Source: Acd1 sp049973945
GTDB taxonomy: Archaea > Thermoproteota > Thermoprotei_A > Sulfolobales > Sulfolobaceae
Length of the DNA stretch: 12,300 nucleotides
Direction: 5' to 3'
NCBI GenBank assembly: GCA_049973945.1
Contig: JBMFJH010000029.1
Coordinates: forward strand, 1-12,300
Shown: positions 1 through 6,121 of the stretch, piece after piece
Numbering within the stretch: position 1 is the stretch's first letter
Layout: the number at the start of each line of letters is the position of its first letter
Made by a program: the position numbers and the translations under genes
The notes under the pieces: model-generated
What the model was told of the DNA's origin: nothing
Seen by the model: the letters and a program-made list of their open reading frames with translations, nothing else
Database searches by the model: none

Positions 1-12
1 ATTTAAAGATAA

Positions 13-71
13 CCCTCCGCGAGGGCAGTAATTCGCCGTATCGAGTCACAAACGCCGTGCAACAGTGGCGT
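13..71. repeat. Two short inverted repeats upstream of the carbonic-anhydrase-like gene
   Basis: CCCTC (13-17) and GAGGG (21-25) form a 5-bp stem with a 3-base loop. ACGCC (52-56) and GGCGT (67-71) form a 5-bp stem with a 10-base loop. They lie in a gene-free stretch at the window edge and could be the end of a transcript or RNA gene starting outside, or chance. I recognise no tRNA or C/D-box features. Confidence 0.25.
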
Positions 72-123
72 GGTTCTAATAATTTTGGTATATTACACGA
101 GTATGAAATCCAAACCTTATGAG

Positions 124-138
124 TTTAAATTGTTTAAA
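124..138 (+). promoter_or_regulatory. TATA-like boxes for the carbonic-anhydrase-like gene
   Basis: Two TTTAAA motifs occur at 124-129 and 133-138. Their centres lie about 34 and 25 bp before the ATG at 160. The nearer one fits archaeal box A spacing for a leaderless transcript starting at that ATG, which favours 160 over the in-frame ATG at 70. Confidence 0.5.
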
Positions 139-159
139 CCCATTTTAACATGGCGTGCG

Positions 160-711
160 ATGGCGAAAGTCATCATTTCCTGTATGGACTACAGATTAAG
201 CGAGGAAATAGAAAAGAGGGCTGAGAAGGACACGTTGATTCTCAGGAACGCTGGGGCGAACGTGAACGGTCTAAAGGACGTCTTAAAGGAGATCAAGGCT
301 GACGAGGTCGTTTTCATGCCGCATACAGACTGTGCCGCCCTGAAGCTGGTCTACTCAGCGATTAAGGAAGGTAAGGCCGTTGACCCTGAAGTCGAGAAAA
401 CACTAGTGTCTCAGTTCAGAGGGAAGGAGTTTCAGACCCTACAAGACCTCGAAAGGCTCAACGCCAAGTTGGGCGAAGAAGCCTTGAGGCAGATATTCCC
501 TAACGCTAAGGTCACGACAGAGCTGATCGACGTAACTAAGATCAAGATACCCGAAAGGAAGCCAGTGGTTTACCTGCTCAAGCCTGAATCCAGGTACAAT
601 AAGGAGATAATAGGAACGTACGTAATTCAAGCGCCTAAAAGGGAGGCCGTCTCGGCAGACCTAAAGATCGCCGAAAGCCTAGGTTTGAAATTAGAAAAAA
701 GCGAGCTTTGA
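160..711 (+). CDS. Beta-carbonic-anhydrase-fold protein
   Basis: This 183-residue protein has the beta-carbonic anhydrase zinc signature: Cys8 with the Asp10/Arg12 dyad in CMDYR, RNAGA at 29-33, and His55 with Cys58 in HTDC. Length is close to small archaeal Cab-type enzymes. The family hydrates CO2, but the same fold and zinc site also serve carbon disulfide and carbonyl sulfide hydrolases. The usual Gly after HTDC is Ala here, so the substrate is open. The longer reading frame from 70 adds 30 residues, but the TATA boxes at 124-138 lie inside that extension and CMDYR would normally be near the N-terminus, so 160 is chosen. The gene converges on tusA with two bases between stop codons. Its neighbours are sulfur-carrier genes, which makes a sulfur-compound substrate possible but unproven. 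Confidence 0.8.
   Translation: MAKVIISCMDYRLSEEIEKRAEKDTLILRNAGANVNGLKDVLKEIKADEVVFMPHTDCAALKLVYSAIKEGKAVDPEVEKTLVSQFRGKEFQTLQDLERLNAKLGEEALRQIFPNAKVTTELIDVTKIKIPERKPVVYLLKPESRYNKEIIGTYVIQAPKREAVSADLKIAESLGLKLEKSEL
688..700 (-). terminator. U-tract terminator candidate after tusA
   Basis: On the minus strand the sequence TTTTTTCTAATTT begins 14 bases after the tusA stop codon, inside the 3' end of the convergent carbonic-anhydrase-like gene. Sulfolobales terminate at pyrimidine-rich U-tracts. The same 13-mer follows the APC permease (10650-10662). Confidence 0.45.
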
Positions 712-713
712 AA

Positions 714-953
714 TTACTTCACTCTTTTTATTAATATTCTCGTGACCCCTCCTTCCTGCTTAACGTCTATGATCTCCTGTCCTGTCCTCCTCGCCCAGGC
801 CTCTATGTCTGGCTTAGCAGCCGGATCCGTGGCTAGAACTTCCAGGACCTCCCCGACGTTTATCTGCTTGATCGCCTTCGCTGTCTCCATAACGGGACCA
901 GGGCAGTACATTCCTCTTACGTCCAGGGTCTTGGCTATCTTGACCTGGCTCAT
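714..953 (-). CDS. tusA: TusA sulfur carrier protein
   Basis: This 79-residue protein is a full-length TusA/SirA-family carrier. The DVRGMYCPGPVM segment contains the diagnostic CPxP motif at the start of helix 1, with Cys17 as the only cysteine. TusA carries sulfane sulfur as a Cys persulfide; work on Metallosphaera cuprina showed DsrE3A and TusA exchanging Cys-bound thiosulfate. The gene lies nine bases after dsrE3A on the same strand, and a GAGGTG Shine-Dalgarno (959-964) overlaps the dsrE3A stop codon, so the two are probably one transcription unit. Its role is cytoplasmic relay of sulfur toward sHdr. Identification is secure from motif, size and context; its specific partner is inferred. 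Confidence 0.95.
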   Translation of the reverse strand: MSQVKIAKTLDVRGMYCPGPVMETAKAIKQINVGEVLEVLATDPAAKPDIEAWARRTGQEIIDVKQEGGVTRILIKRVK

Positions 954-958
954 GTTCC

Positions 959-964
959 CACCTC
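959..964 (-). promoter_or_regulatory. Shine-Dalgarno site of tusA
   Basis: GAGGTG on the minus strand sits five bases before the tusA ATG and overlaps the dsrE3A stop codon. This is typical of internal genes in Sulfolobales operons and supports the ATG at 953. Confidence 0.65.
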
Positions 965-1397
965 AGATAAACATCACCATTCCGCCCTCGGCTCTGTCGA
1001 GGAACGTCGCTACGCCCACTACGTCGTCGACGAACTCCGCCAGGTCTTCCCTCTTAATTCCGAAGAACTCCATCGTAGTGCTGCACGCGTAGACCTTGAC
1101 CTCCCCGATCTCCTTAGCCTGCTGGATCAGTTGGTGCCACATTGGGTACTTCATCTCCTGCATTCTCGCCATCATTGCTGGCCCTAAGGCCTCGTAGTTC
1201 TTGTCCAACGGCGCCGGTTGGTTCCTGAGCCCTTCCTTCGTAATGTTCCTCAGCCCCCAGAAGGTGAAGAAGAGGTTCACCTCGTATCCCGCCGCAGCGG
1301 TTCCAGACGTCAATATACCGACGGGCATTAGCTTGTCTATCGTTCCCGAGAACACAATTATGGAGAGTTTTTTCTTACCTTGTTCCTGGGAGGGCAT
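963..1397 (-). CDS. dsrE3A: DsrE3A-type sulfurtransferase
   Basis: This 144-residue protein belongs to the DsrE/DsrF-like superfamily. The N-terminal strand KKLSIIVFSGTIDK starts the Rossmann-like fold, and the single cysteine, Cys105 in VYACSTTMEFFGI, matches the active Cys of DsrE3A. Metallosphaera cuprina DsrE3A binds and transfers thiosulfate with TusA as partner. The C-terminus ends in a hydrophobic GGMVMFI, as usual for the family. It is the first gene of a dsrE3A-tusA unit, divergent from dsrE2B. A TATA-like box at 1426-1435 lies about 33 bp before the ATG, leaving a leader of a few bases. The protein is soluble, with no signal or membrane segment. Confidence 0.9.
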   Translation of the reverse strand: MPSQEQGKKKLSIIVFSGTIDKLMPVGILTSGTAAAGYEVNLFFTFWGLRNITKEGLRNQPAPLDKNYEALGPAMMARMQEMKYPMWHQLIQQAKEIGEVKVYACSTTMEFFGIKREDLAEFVDDVVGVATFLDRAEGGMVMFI

Positions 1398-1425
1398 GTC
1401 TCTCGCTTATTTTATATGAAAGTTT

Positions 1426-1435
1426 AGTATATAAA
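1426..1435 (-). promoter_or_regulatory. TATA-like box for dsrE3A-tusA
   Basis: The minus strand reads TTTATATACT about 33 bp upstream of the dsrE3A start, predicting transcription start about 7 bases before the ATG. A second AT-rich candidate is at 1411-1419 but is too close to the start. Confidence 0.5.
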
Positions 1436-1540
1436 TTTTAACATTTAGCACATACATCAAAATTTTATTTTTAATTAATAAACAAAACATTAAACAAAGA
1501 AGAAAAAGTTGATATTATAAAATTATGTAATTAAAAATGG

Positions 1541-1583
1541 TAAAAAATATAAGCAAGGTTTACGTTAAGTAGGTTCGGAGGAG
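1541..1583 (+). promoter_or_regulatory. Promoter and Shine-Dalgarno of dsrE2B
   Basis: The A/T-rich stretch TAAAAAATATAAG (1541-1553) is a box A candidate placing transcription start near 1574. GGAGGAG at 1577-1583 is a strong Shine-Dalgarno six bases before the ATG at 1590. A first gene with a leader is less common than leaderless starts here. Confidence 0.5.
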
Positions 1584-1589
1584 TCCGCG

Positions 1590-1964
1590 ATGTCCGAGTC
1601 AAAGAGGAAAGTACTAATAGTCGTAACCCACGGCCCAGAGGATTTGGACAGAACCTACGCCCCCTTGTTCATGGCGTCGATAGCTTCTGCGATGGAGAAT
1701 GACGTTAGTGTGTTCTACATGATCAAGGGGCCTAAGCTGCTCGACAAGCACTGGCAAGAGGAGGAGAGGAAAAAAGGAGGTAATCCGTTCATCCACTTCT
1801 TCGACATGGCCAAATCCAACAACGTCAAGATGTACGTCTGCGTCCAGAGCTTGAAGGACATGTGCCACATGAAGGAGGAGGACGTCGTTGAAGGCGTAGA
1901 GATCGTGGGCGGCTCGACATTAATAGATTTACTTTTTGAGGCAGATAGAGCAATGTTCTTCTGA
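1590..1964 (+). CDS. dsrE2B: DsrE2B-type DsrE-family protein
   Basis: This 124-residue soluble DsrE/F-like protein opens with KRKVLIVVTHGPEDLDR, the first strand and loop of the fold. It has two cysteines, Cys84 and Cys92, in VCVQSLKDMC. A paired Cys arrangement, rather than the single Cys of DsrE3A, fits the DsrE2B class known from sHdr clusters of Metallosphaera. It ends in a family-typical hydrophobic DRAMFF. It probably binds or passes on sulfane sulfur with TusA and DsrE3A. A strong GGAGGAG precedes the start. It is co-directional with the flavoprotein gene six bases downstream, so the two are probably one transcript. The family call is firm; the 2B subclass is inferred from cysteines, size and context. 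Confidence 0.8.
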   Translation: MSESKRKVLIVVTHGPEDLDRTYAPLFMASIASAMENDVSVFYMIKGPKLLDKHWQEEERKKGGNPFIHFFDMAKSNNVKMYVCVQSLKDMCHMKEEDVVEGVEIVGGSTLIDLLFEADRAMFF

Positions 1965-1970
1965 AAATAA

Positions 1971-3284
1971 ATGAAATACGACGTCGCCATCATAGGGGGC
2001 GGGACTGCAGGCTACGCCGCTGGTGTGGCGTTGAGCAGGAAGGGCAAAAAGGTAGTAGTGATCGAGAGGGACAGGATAGGGGGCACGTGCGTAAACTACG
2101 GATGTGTTCCAGCAATTTTTCTTTTTGATATAGCTTTTTTGTATTCTAGGTTCGTTGAGATAGCTAATTACAAAGGTTTGGACGGCGAAGTGGACTTAAA
2201 CAGTTTCTTTTCAAAACTCAATGAAATTATCAATTACTTGAACGAAGCCGGAAAGAAATTGATAACCAGCTCTGGAGGGGACGTGATCTTTGGAGAGGCA
2301 GAGATCATATCGCGGCGCTCCGTTAGGGTTAACGATGAGGTAATCGAGGCAGATATTGTTGTGATAGCGACCGGAACCTCGCCCAAGATGCCGGAAGTTG
2401 AAGGAGCGGACGAAGCGATAAGCGAGGACGACGCGACTAGGCTCAACTTCGTTCCACCCAGCATGGTCGTCATTGGCGGAGGAATAGGGGCTGTGGAACT
2501 CGCTCAGATCTACGCGAGGCTGGGGAGCTCCGTGACGCTCGTGTCGAGGTCGAAGGTGCTCAAGTTCCTGAGCGAGGAGGCAAGGAAGACCTTACTCGAA
2601 AGCATGGAGTTCGACGGGGTAAAGGTCGTAGAGAACGCCAAAATCGAGCGGATAAAGAGCACGGCCGTTGTAACTGACAAAGGGGTTTTCGAGGGGGAGG
2701 TCGTCGTTTACGCGACAGGCCGTATTCCGAACATCCCTAAAGGGGCTGAGGCTATAGGGTTGAACTTCAGCGACCAGGGGATTCTGGTCAACTCGAGGCT
2801 AGAGACCAATGTGCCTGGAATTTACGCGATAGGAGACGTGGTCGGTAGACCGCTCAAGCTGGCCCACCTCGCGTACCTGGACGCCCTGGTTCTGACAACG
2901 AACCTGACGGGAGGGCGTGAAGAGGTCAATTATAGGGGAGTCCCAGCGGTGATCTACGCAGATCCGATGGTAGGGTTCGCGGGCGACATGAATGAGGCGA
3001 CGCAATTCGTTAAGTTTCCGCTGAGTGCCAACACTCGAGCTATAATTAAAGGCCTGAGGGAGGGCTTCGTTTTGCTTGGTTTGAACGACGAAGGAACCAT
3101 AGTTTACGCGGAAATCGTGGGAGACACGGCTGAGGAGCTGATATCAGTCGCTTCCCTCGCGATAAGAGCTGGAATGAAAGTCAAGGACTTAGCTTTCAGC
3201 CCGTTTCCCCACCCGTCCCTAAGCGAGGCCATCGTTAATGCGGCCAGGGCCTACTTCGGTCTGGACGTCGACACCTTCAAGTAG
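1971..3284 (+). CDS. Dihydrolipoamide-dehydrogenase-like FAD/NAD(P) disulfide oxidoreductase
   Basis: This 437-residue protein is a class I pyridine-nucleotide disulfide oxidoreductase. In order it has the FAD motif GGGTAG (9-14), ribose-binding Glu32, redox pair Cys40/Cys45 in GTCVNYGCVP, the NAD(P) motif GGGIGAVE (169-176), the second FAD motif YAIGDV (285-290), and the dimerisation domain with the His414/Glu419 dyad in FPHPSLSE. These residues allow electron transfer between NAD(P)H and a dithiol. Two features are odd. The usual Ser-Lys after GCVP is Ala-Ile followed by a hydrophobic run, and the second nucleotide-binding strand ends VTLVSRS without the acidic residue typical of NAD specificity, hinting at NADPH. 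Following dsrE2B in a lipoate and sulfur locus, it may oxidise or reduce lipoyl-LbpA. Its 3' end overlaps the convergent HDAC-like gene by 34 bases. Confidence 0.9.
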   Translation: MKYDVAIIGGGTAGYAAGVALSRKGKKVVVIERDRIGGTCVNYGCVPAIFLFDIAFLYSRFVEIANYKGLDGEVDLNSFFSKLNEIINYLNEAGKKLITSSGGDVIFGEAEIISRRSVRVNDEVIEADIVVIATGTSPKMPEVEGADEAISEDDATRLNFVPPSMVVIGGGIGAVELAQIYARLGSSVTLVSRSKVLKFLSEEARKTLLESMEFDGVKVVENAKIERIKSTAVVTDKGVFEGEVVVYATGRIPNIPKGAEAIGLNFSDQGILVNSRLETNVPGIYAIGDVVGRPLKLAHLAYLDALVLTTNLTGGREEVNYRGVPAVIYADPMVGFAGDMNEATQFVKFPLSANTRAIIKGLREGFVLLGLNDEGTIVYAEIVGDTAEELISVASLAIRAGMKVKDLAFSPFPHPSLSEAIVNAARAYFGLDVDTFK

Positions 3285-4288
3285 TCTAGGAGTTGTTTGA
3301 CTCTCTCCAGCGTTTTAGCGTCGCTGTTCGTTGAATTTTCGGGGGTTACTCGTTTACCTACGAGCCCTTCTAGGAAGTTAACCATACACTCGGCTGACAT
3401 CCTGCCGTAGCCTCCCCCGCCGTATCCGATTACTTTACTTCCTAACGAGCCCGCGAACCTCCTGACCTTAAGGCCCAAGAGGTTGTAGGAGTTGCAGGTC
3501 AGGTTAAGCGACTTCAACTCGTCGTCCTTATGGCCGTCGACTCCGGCCACCACCAGGATGTATGCTGGTTTGAAGTCCTCCAACGTCTCTAACAGGGATA
3601 GGGCAAGCTCGAAGGCGTCGTCTCCCGAGCCCAAGGGCAGACCTACGTTGTAGTTTAGCCCTTCACCTTGTCCGACACCTCTTTCCTCCGGTTTCCCCGT
3701 CCCGGGGAAGAACTTACCGTCGTAGGCGAACACGTTTATTTTGAGGATCGGCTTGTCGTAGAGGAAGTCGACCAGCCCGTTTCCGTGGTGGGCGTCTACG
3801 TCGACTATCGCTACCCTCTCCCCTCTTTTGAGGAGCTGGAGCGCGGCGTAAGCTACGTCGTTAACCGGGCAGAACCCCATGGCCCTGGAGTGTGTAGCGT
3901 GGTGGAATCCCCCTAAAGGAATGTAGATCTTGTCGATGAACTCGCTGTACTTGATCGCTGTCTTGCTCGCGCCTAAAACAAGAAGCACGTCCTCGAAGAT
4001 CCCAGGGTAGTGGACGGTGTCTCCCTCGTCTAAGAAGCCTACGTACGGGATTTTCGAGACTTCCTTCAGTTTGTCCACGTACTGTCTGGCGTGGAGCGAG
4101 TATAGGTCGTCCTCGCTGGCCGGGTCGGGCCTTATTTCGAGGTAGTTAAGCCTTTCCCTAGCCAGTCGTATGAAGTTCCTTATCCTCTCCTTGGATCTGT
4201 CCTTTATCATAGGGTGCGAGAAGGAGATCTGGAGGAACCTATCGTCCCAAATAATGCCTAATAAGTCGGTCGAGCTCAACTTGATCAC
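3251..4288 (-). CDS. Histone deacetylase/AcuC superfamily amidohydrolase
   Basis: This protein of about 345 residues keeps the class I/II HDAC catalytic set: His129-His130 in GGFHHA, GFCPVND (138-144), charge-relay Asp163 and zinc ligands Asp165/His167 in DVDAHHGNG, the third ligand Asp251 in AGVDGHKDD, and catalytic Tyr294 in GGGGY. The superfamily hydrolyses N-acyl-lysines and acyl-polyamines. The start is GTG at 4288 or TTG at 4279; both keep the conserved IIWDDRFL strand. AAGGTGA (4294-4300) precedes the GTG by five bases, and AGGTGATC (4283-4290) precedes the TTG by three. It is the last gene of the lipoate operon, begins 50 bases inside the preceding gene, and converges on the flavoprotein gene. 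Removal of an acyl or lipoyl group from a carrier lysine is an attractive inference; a general deacetylase role is the alternative. Confidence 0.88.
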   Translation of the reverse strand: MIKLSSTDLLGIIWDDRFLQISFSHPMIKDRSKERIRNFIRLARERLNYLEIRPDPASEDDLYSLHARQYVDKLKEVSKIPYVGFLDEGDTVHYPGIFEDVLLVLGASKTAIKYSEFIDKIYIPLGGFHHATHSRAMGFCPVNDVAYAALQLLKRGERVAIVDVDAHHGNGLVDFLYDKPILKINVFAYDGKFFPGTGKPEERGVGQGEGLNYNVGLPLGSGDDAFELALSLLETLEDFKPAYILVVAGVDGHKDDELKSLNLTCNSYNLLGLKVRRFAGSLGSKVIGYGGGGYGRMSAECMVNFLEGLVGKRVTPENSTNSDAKTLERVKQLLDYLKVSTSRPK

Positions 4289-5069
4289 CTAACTCACCTT
4301 CGTATTTCCTGAAGAACCTGACCCTGGGCCTGCCTCCGTAAGAGAGGACTGCCTCGAAGAGGGCCCTTTTCCCGCACACCGGTTCGTTCCTAAGCACTTT
4401 GAACGACGCTTCCCTCTCCCAGTTCCTCAGTATTCCGCGCTTTCCTTCAAAGAGCACCACGTTCTTCCTGGGCCTATTGACACTCTCGCCCAGAGTAACG
4501 CCGTAGAGCTCTAGTGACCCGTCCCAACCGCCTATTATCCCTCCGTAACAGGCGTAGGGGAAGCTGACGTTGAGCAAGCCCCCGCAACACCCAAACCCCC
4601 TCAGGTTCCCGGACTCGGCGTAATCAAGGACCTCGACGTCGAAGTAGTGCTCTGTCACGTCGACTACAACGCCTCGCCTGCTTTCCCTGTAATTTGTCAC
4701 CCTCATGAACCTGAGGCTGACGTTCTCTATGTGGGCGTGCGGGAAGTCGCCCCCCGTGTAGGGTGAGTTCACGAACTCGCCTACCTCGTCTCCTGGCTCT
4801 ATTACATCGCCTTCTCCAACCTTAGGCCTAACGTGAAGCACCTTAACTACCCTGTCCCCTGCGTCAATTAACATCATGTAATCCTTCGGTGACTCGGCGA
4901 ACCTGTTGGGCCTCCCTACGGTGAACTCCTCGACCTTCAGTACCTTGCCCTTGAAAGGTGAATAGAAAGTCTTCATGTCGGGCGAGCTGAGGTCAACTGC
5001 GTTAAGCCTAACGTGGGAGGGGAAACCGCTCGAGAAAAAGCTTAGGAGTGAACCCTTCTTAATTAACAT
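4239..5069 (-). CDS. M23-metallopeptidase-like (LytM-type) protein of unknown role
   Basis: This 276-residue protein resembles the M23 beta-hairpin fold over its first 120 residues. His19 and Asp26 in HVRLNAVD fit the HxnD zinc motif. A strand-turn-strand block (37-100) contains SPFKGKVLKV, His79 and the repeat VGEGDVIEPGDEVGEF. HAH (111-113) fits the terminal HxH motif, so all usual catalytic positions seem present. The remainder is unfamiliar and has Cys161-Cys162, Cys174 and Cys232. There is no signal peptide or membrane segment, so it is probably cytoplasmic. Crenarchaea lack peptidoglycan, so the family's usual substrate is absent. M23 domains use a duplicated form of the hybrid-motif fold seen singly in lipoyl domains, so a carrier-related role is conceivable. 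It overlaps lipS1 by 11 bases and the HDAC-like gene by 50. Confidence 0.65.
   Translation of the reverse strand: MLIKKGSLLSFFSSGFPSHVRLNAVDLSSPDMKTFYSPFKGKVLKVEEFTVGRPNRFAESPKDYMMLIDAGDRVVKVLHVRPKVGEGDVIEPGDEVGEFVNSPYTGGDFPHAHIENVSLRFMRVTNYRESRRGVVVDVTEHYFDVEVLDYAESGNLRGFGCCGGLLNVSFPYACYGGIIGGWDGSLELYGVTLGESVNRPRKNVVLFEGKRGILRNWEREASFKVLRNEPVCGKRALFEAVLSYGGRPRVRFFRKYEGELGDQVELDRLIRHYLGR
4283..4300 (-). promoter_or_regulatory. Tandem Shine-Dalgarno sites deciding the HDAC-like start
   Basis: Inside the 3' end of the M23-like gene, AAGGTGA (4294-4300) lies five bases before GTG 4288, and AGGTGATC (4283-4290) lies three bases before TTG 4279. Both match the archaeal 16S rRNA tail. They suggest reinitiation or coupled translation from the upstream gene. 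Confidence 0.5.
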
Positions 5070-6120
5070 CTTTCAGGATTACCTTCTCTACCCTCTCTAA
5101 TTTGGCCTGCTTTAGTGCCTTGATCGCCATTTGCCTGCTCGGGTAGGCCGGGACGTTCCTCATTACCATCGAAGGCCTCTCGTTAGAGTAAGGCCTATTG
5201 CAGCCAGGGCATCCAGAGGTCATGAAGGCGGGGGCGATCTCGTCTATCGTGAGGTCGGAAGGAACGTTAATATCCACTAGCTTCCCTTCCTCGTCGAACG
5301 TGAAGTCTTCGAACTTCACCAGGTCGTTCTCGATGAGCCACCTCGCCAGTTGTACCCTCCTGTAAACGTTGACTGGGACGGGCTTCCTCTTCTCCATCAG
5401 GCTGCCCTGCTCTGGGTAGAACGCGAACAGCGTTATCTTCGCCCCCTTGCTGTGGGCGTACCACATCAGCTCTACCGCCTCCTTCTCGGTCTCTCCTAAG
5501 CCGATTATGAGGTGGATCCCAGCGTTGCCCTTGCCGAAGACTTCTACGGCCTCGTCGATCCCCTGCAGATACCTCTCCCAGCTGTGCATGCTCCTCACGT
5601 ACTTGCCCCTAGTCTGCTCGAAGACCCTCTTGCTGGCGGCGTCAATAGCCACGTCTACCATGTCCCCGCCAGCCTTCTTCATCTCGATCAGGTGTTTCTT
5701 GAAGGTGTAAGTCGGCGTGATGAGCTCCGAAATAGACAACTCTATTCCAGCTTCCCTTATCCTCATCGTTATTTCTATCGAGTCCTGTGCCGCCCTGGGG
5801 TGGGCTAATTGACCAACGCAAATCCTCTGCAATCCGAACCTCGGGTCGCCCTGCCTTTCCTTAATCCTCTTTATGACGTCGTCGAGCCTTCTCAGGGGCC
5901 ACTCAACCCTGATGAGGGTCTTGCACTCCGGCCCCTGCGCGACCTCCCTCGCTTGGCCGCAGTAGGCGCAGTTCGCCTTACACCCGTCGGGGTAGTATTG
6001 GAGTAGGTTAATTGTAGTGTTGAGATAGTTATTCAAAAAAACTCCTGGACTAAATCCTAATACCATATCCGCTCCGAAACTCAACCTAACCCAGTCTGGA
6101 CTGCTAACCAACCTCATCAT
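5059..6120 (-). CDS. lipS1: Radical SAM lipoyl synthase component, LipS1 type
   Basis: This 353-residue radical SAM protein has the CX3CX2C cluster motif (Cys47, Cys51, Cys54 in CKANCAYC). A second conserved cysteine patch, Cys304 and Cys307 in SGCPGCNRPYSNERPS, probably ligates an auxiliary Fe-S cluster that donates sulfur. It resembles BioB-like proteins shown in Thermococcus kodakarensis to act as a two-protein lipoyl synthase (LipS1 plus LipS2), inserting sulfur at C6 and C8 of octanoyl-lysine. The start is ATG 6120, one base after the lipS2 stop, with a GGTGGTGG Shine-Dalgarno-like stretch upstream. Its substrate here is most likely octanoyl-LbpA. Membership of the LipS pair is well supported by adjacency to sLpl and the second radical SAM gene. 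Which of the two is LipS1 is from memory and less sure. Confidence 0.82.
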   Translation of the reverse strand: MMRLVSSPDWVRLSFGADMVLGFSPGVFLNNYLNTTINLLQYYPDGCKANCAYCGQAREVAQGPECKTLIRVEWPLRRLDDVIKRIKERQGDPRFGLQRICVGQLAHPRAAQDSIEITMRIREAGIELSISELITPTYTFKKHLIEMKKAGGDMVDVAIDAASKRVFEQTRGKYVRSMHSWERYLQGIDEAVEVFGKGNAGIHLIIGLGETEKEAVELMWYAHSKGAKITLFAFYPEQGSLMEKRKPVPVNVYRRVQLARWLIENDLVKFEDFTFDEEGKLVDINVPSDLTIDEIAPAFMTSGCPGCNRPYSNERPSMVMRNVPAYPSRQMAIKALKQAKLERVEKVILKDVN

Positions 6121-6121
6121 G

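Larger units (their letters stand above)
1398..1589. promoter_or_regulatory. AT-rich divergent control region between dsrE3A and dsrE2B
   Basis: The 192 bases contain no credible gene. They hold promoters facing outward at both ends and long A/T runs in the middle, including the palindrome AAAATTTT near 1459-1466 and TTAATTAA-like sequence near 1472-1480. The layout suits shared regulation of both sulfur-carrier transcripts, but I cannot define an operator. Confidence 0.5.

Noticed and set aside
1..51. Possible minus-strand gene starting at a GTG near 50 and running off the left edge (reading VTRYGELLPSRR)
   Set aside because: Only 16 codons are visible, there is no TATA box at the right distance and no motif; it cannot be supported.
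1..71. tRNA or C/D-box RNA gene at the left edge
   Set aside because: Two short stems exist, but no T-loop, CCA-proximal pairing, or C and D boxes were found.
70..159. In-frame 30-residue extension of the carbonic-anhydrase-like protein
   Set aside because: The TATA-like boxes lie inside it and the zinc motif would be pushed far from the N-terminus.
1436..1545. CRISPR-like or direct-repeat content in the AT-rich divergent gap
   Set aside because: The similarity is only homopolymeric A/T runs; there is no repeated unit with regular spacing.
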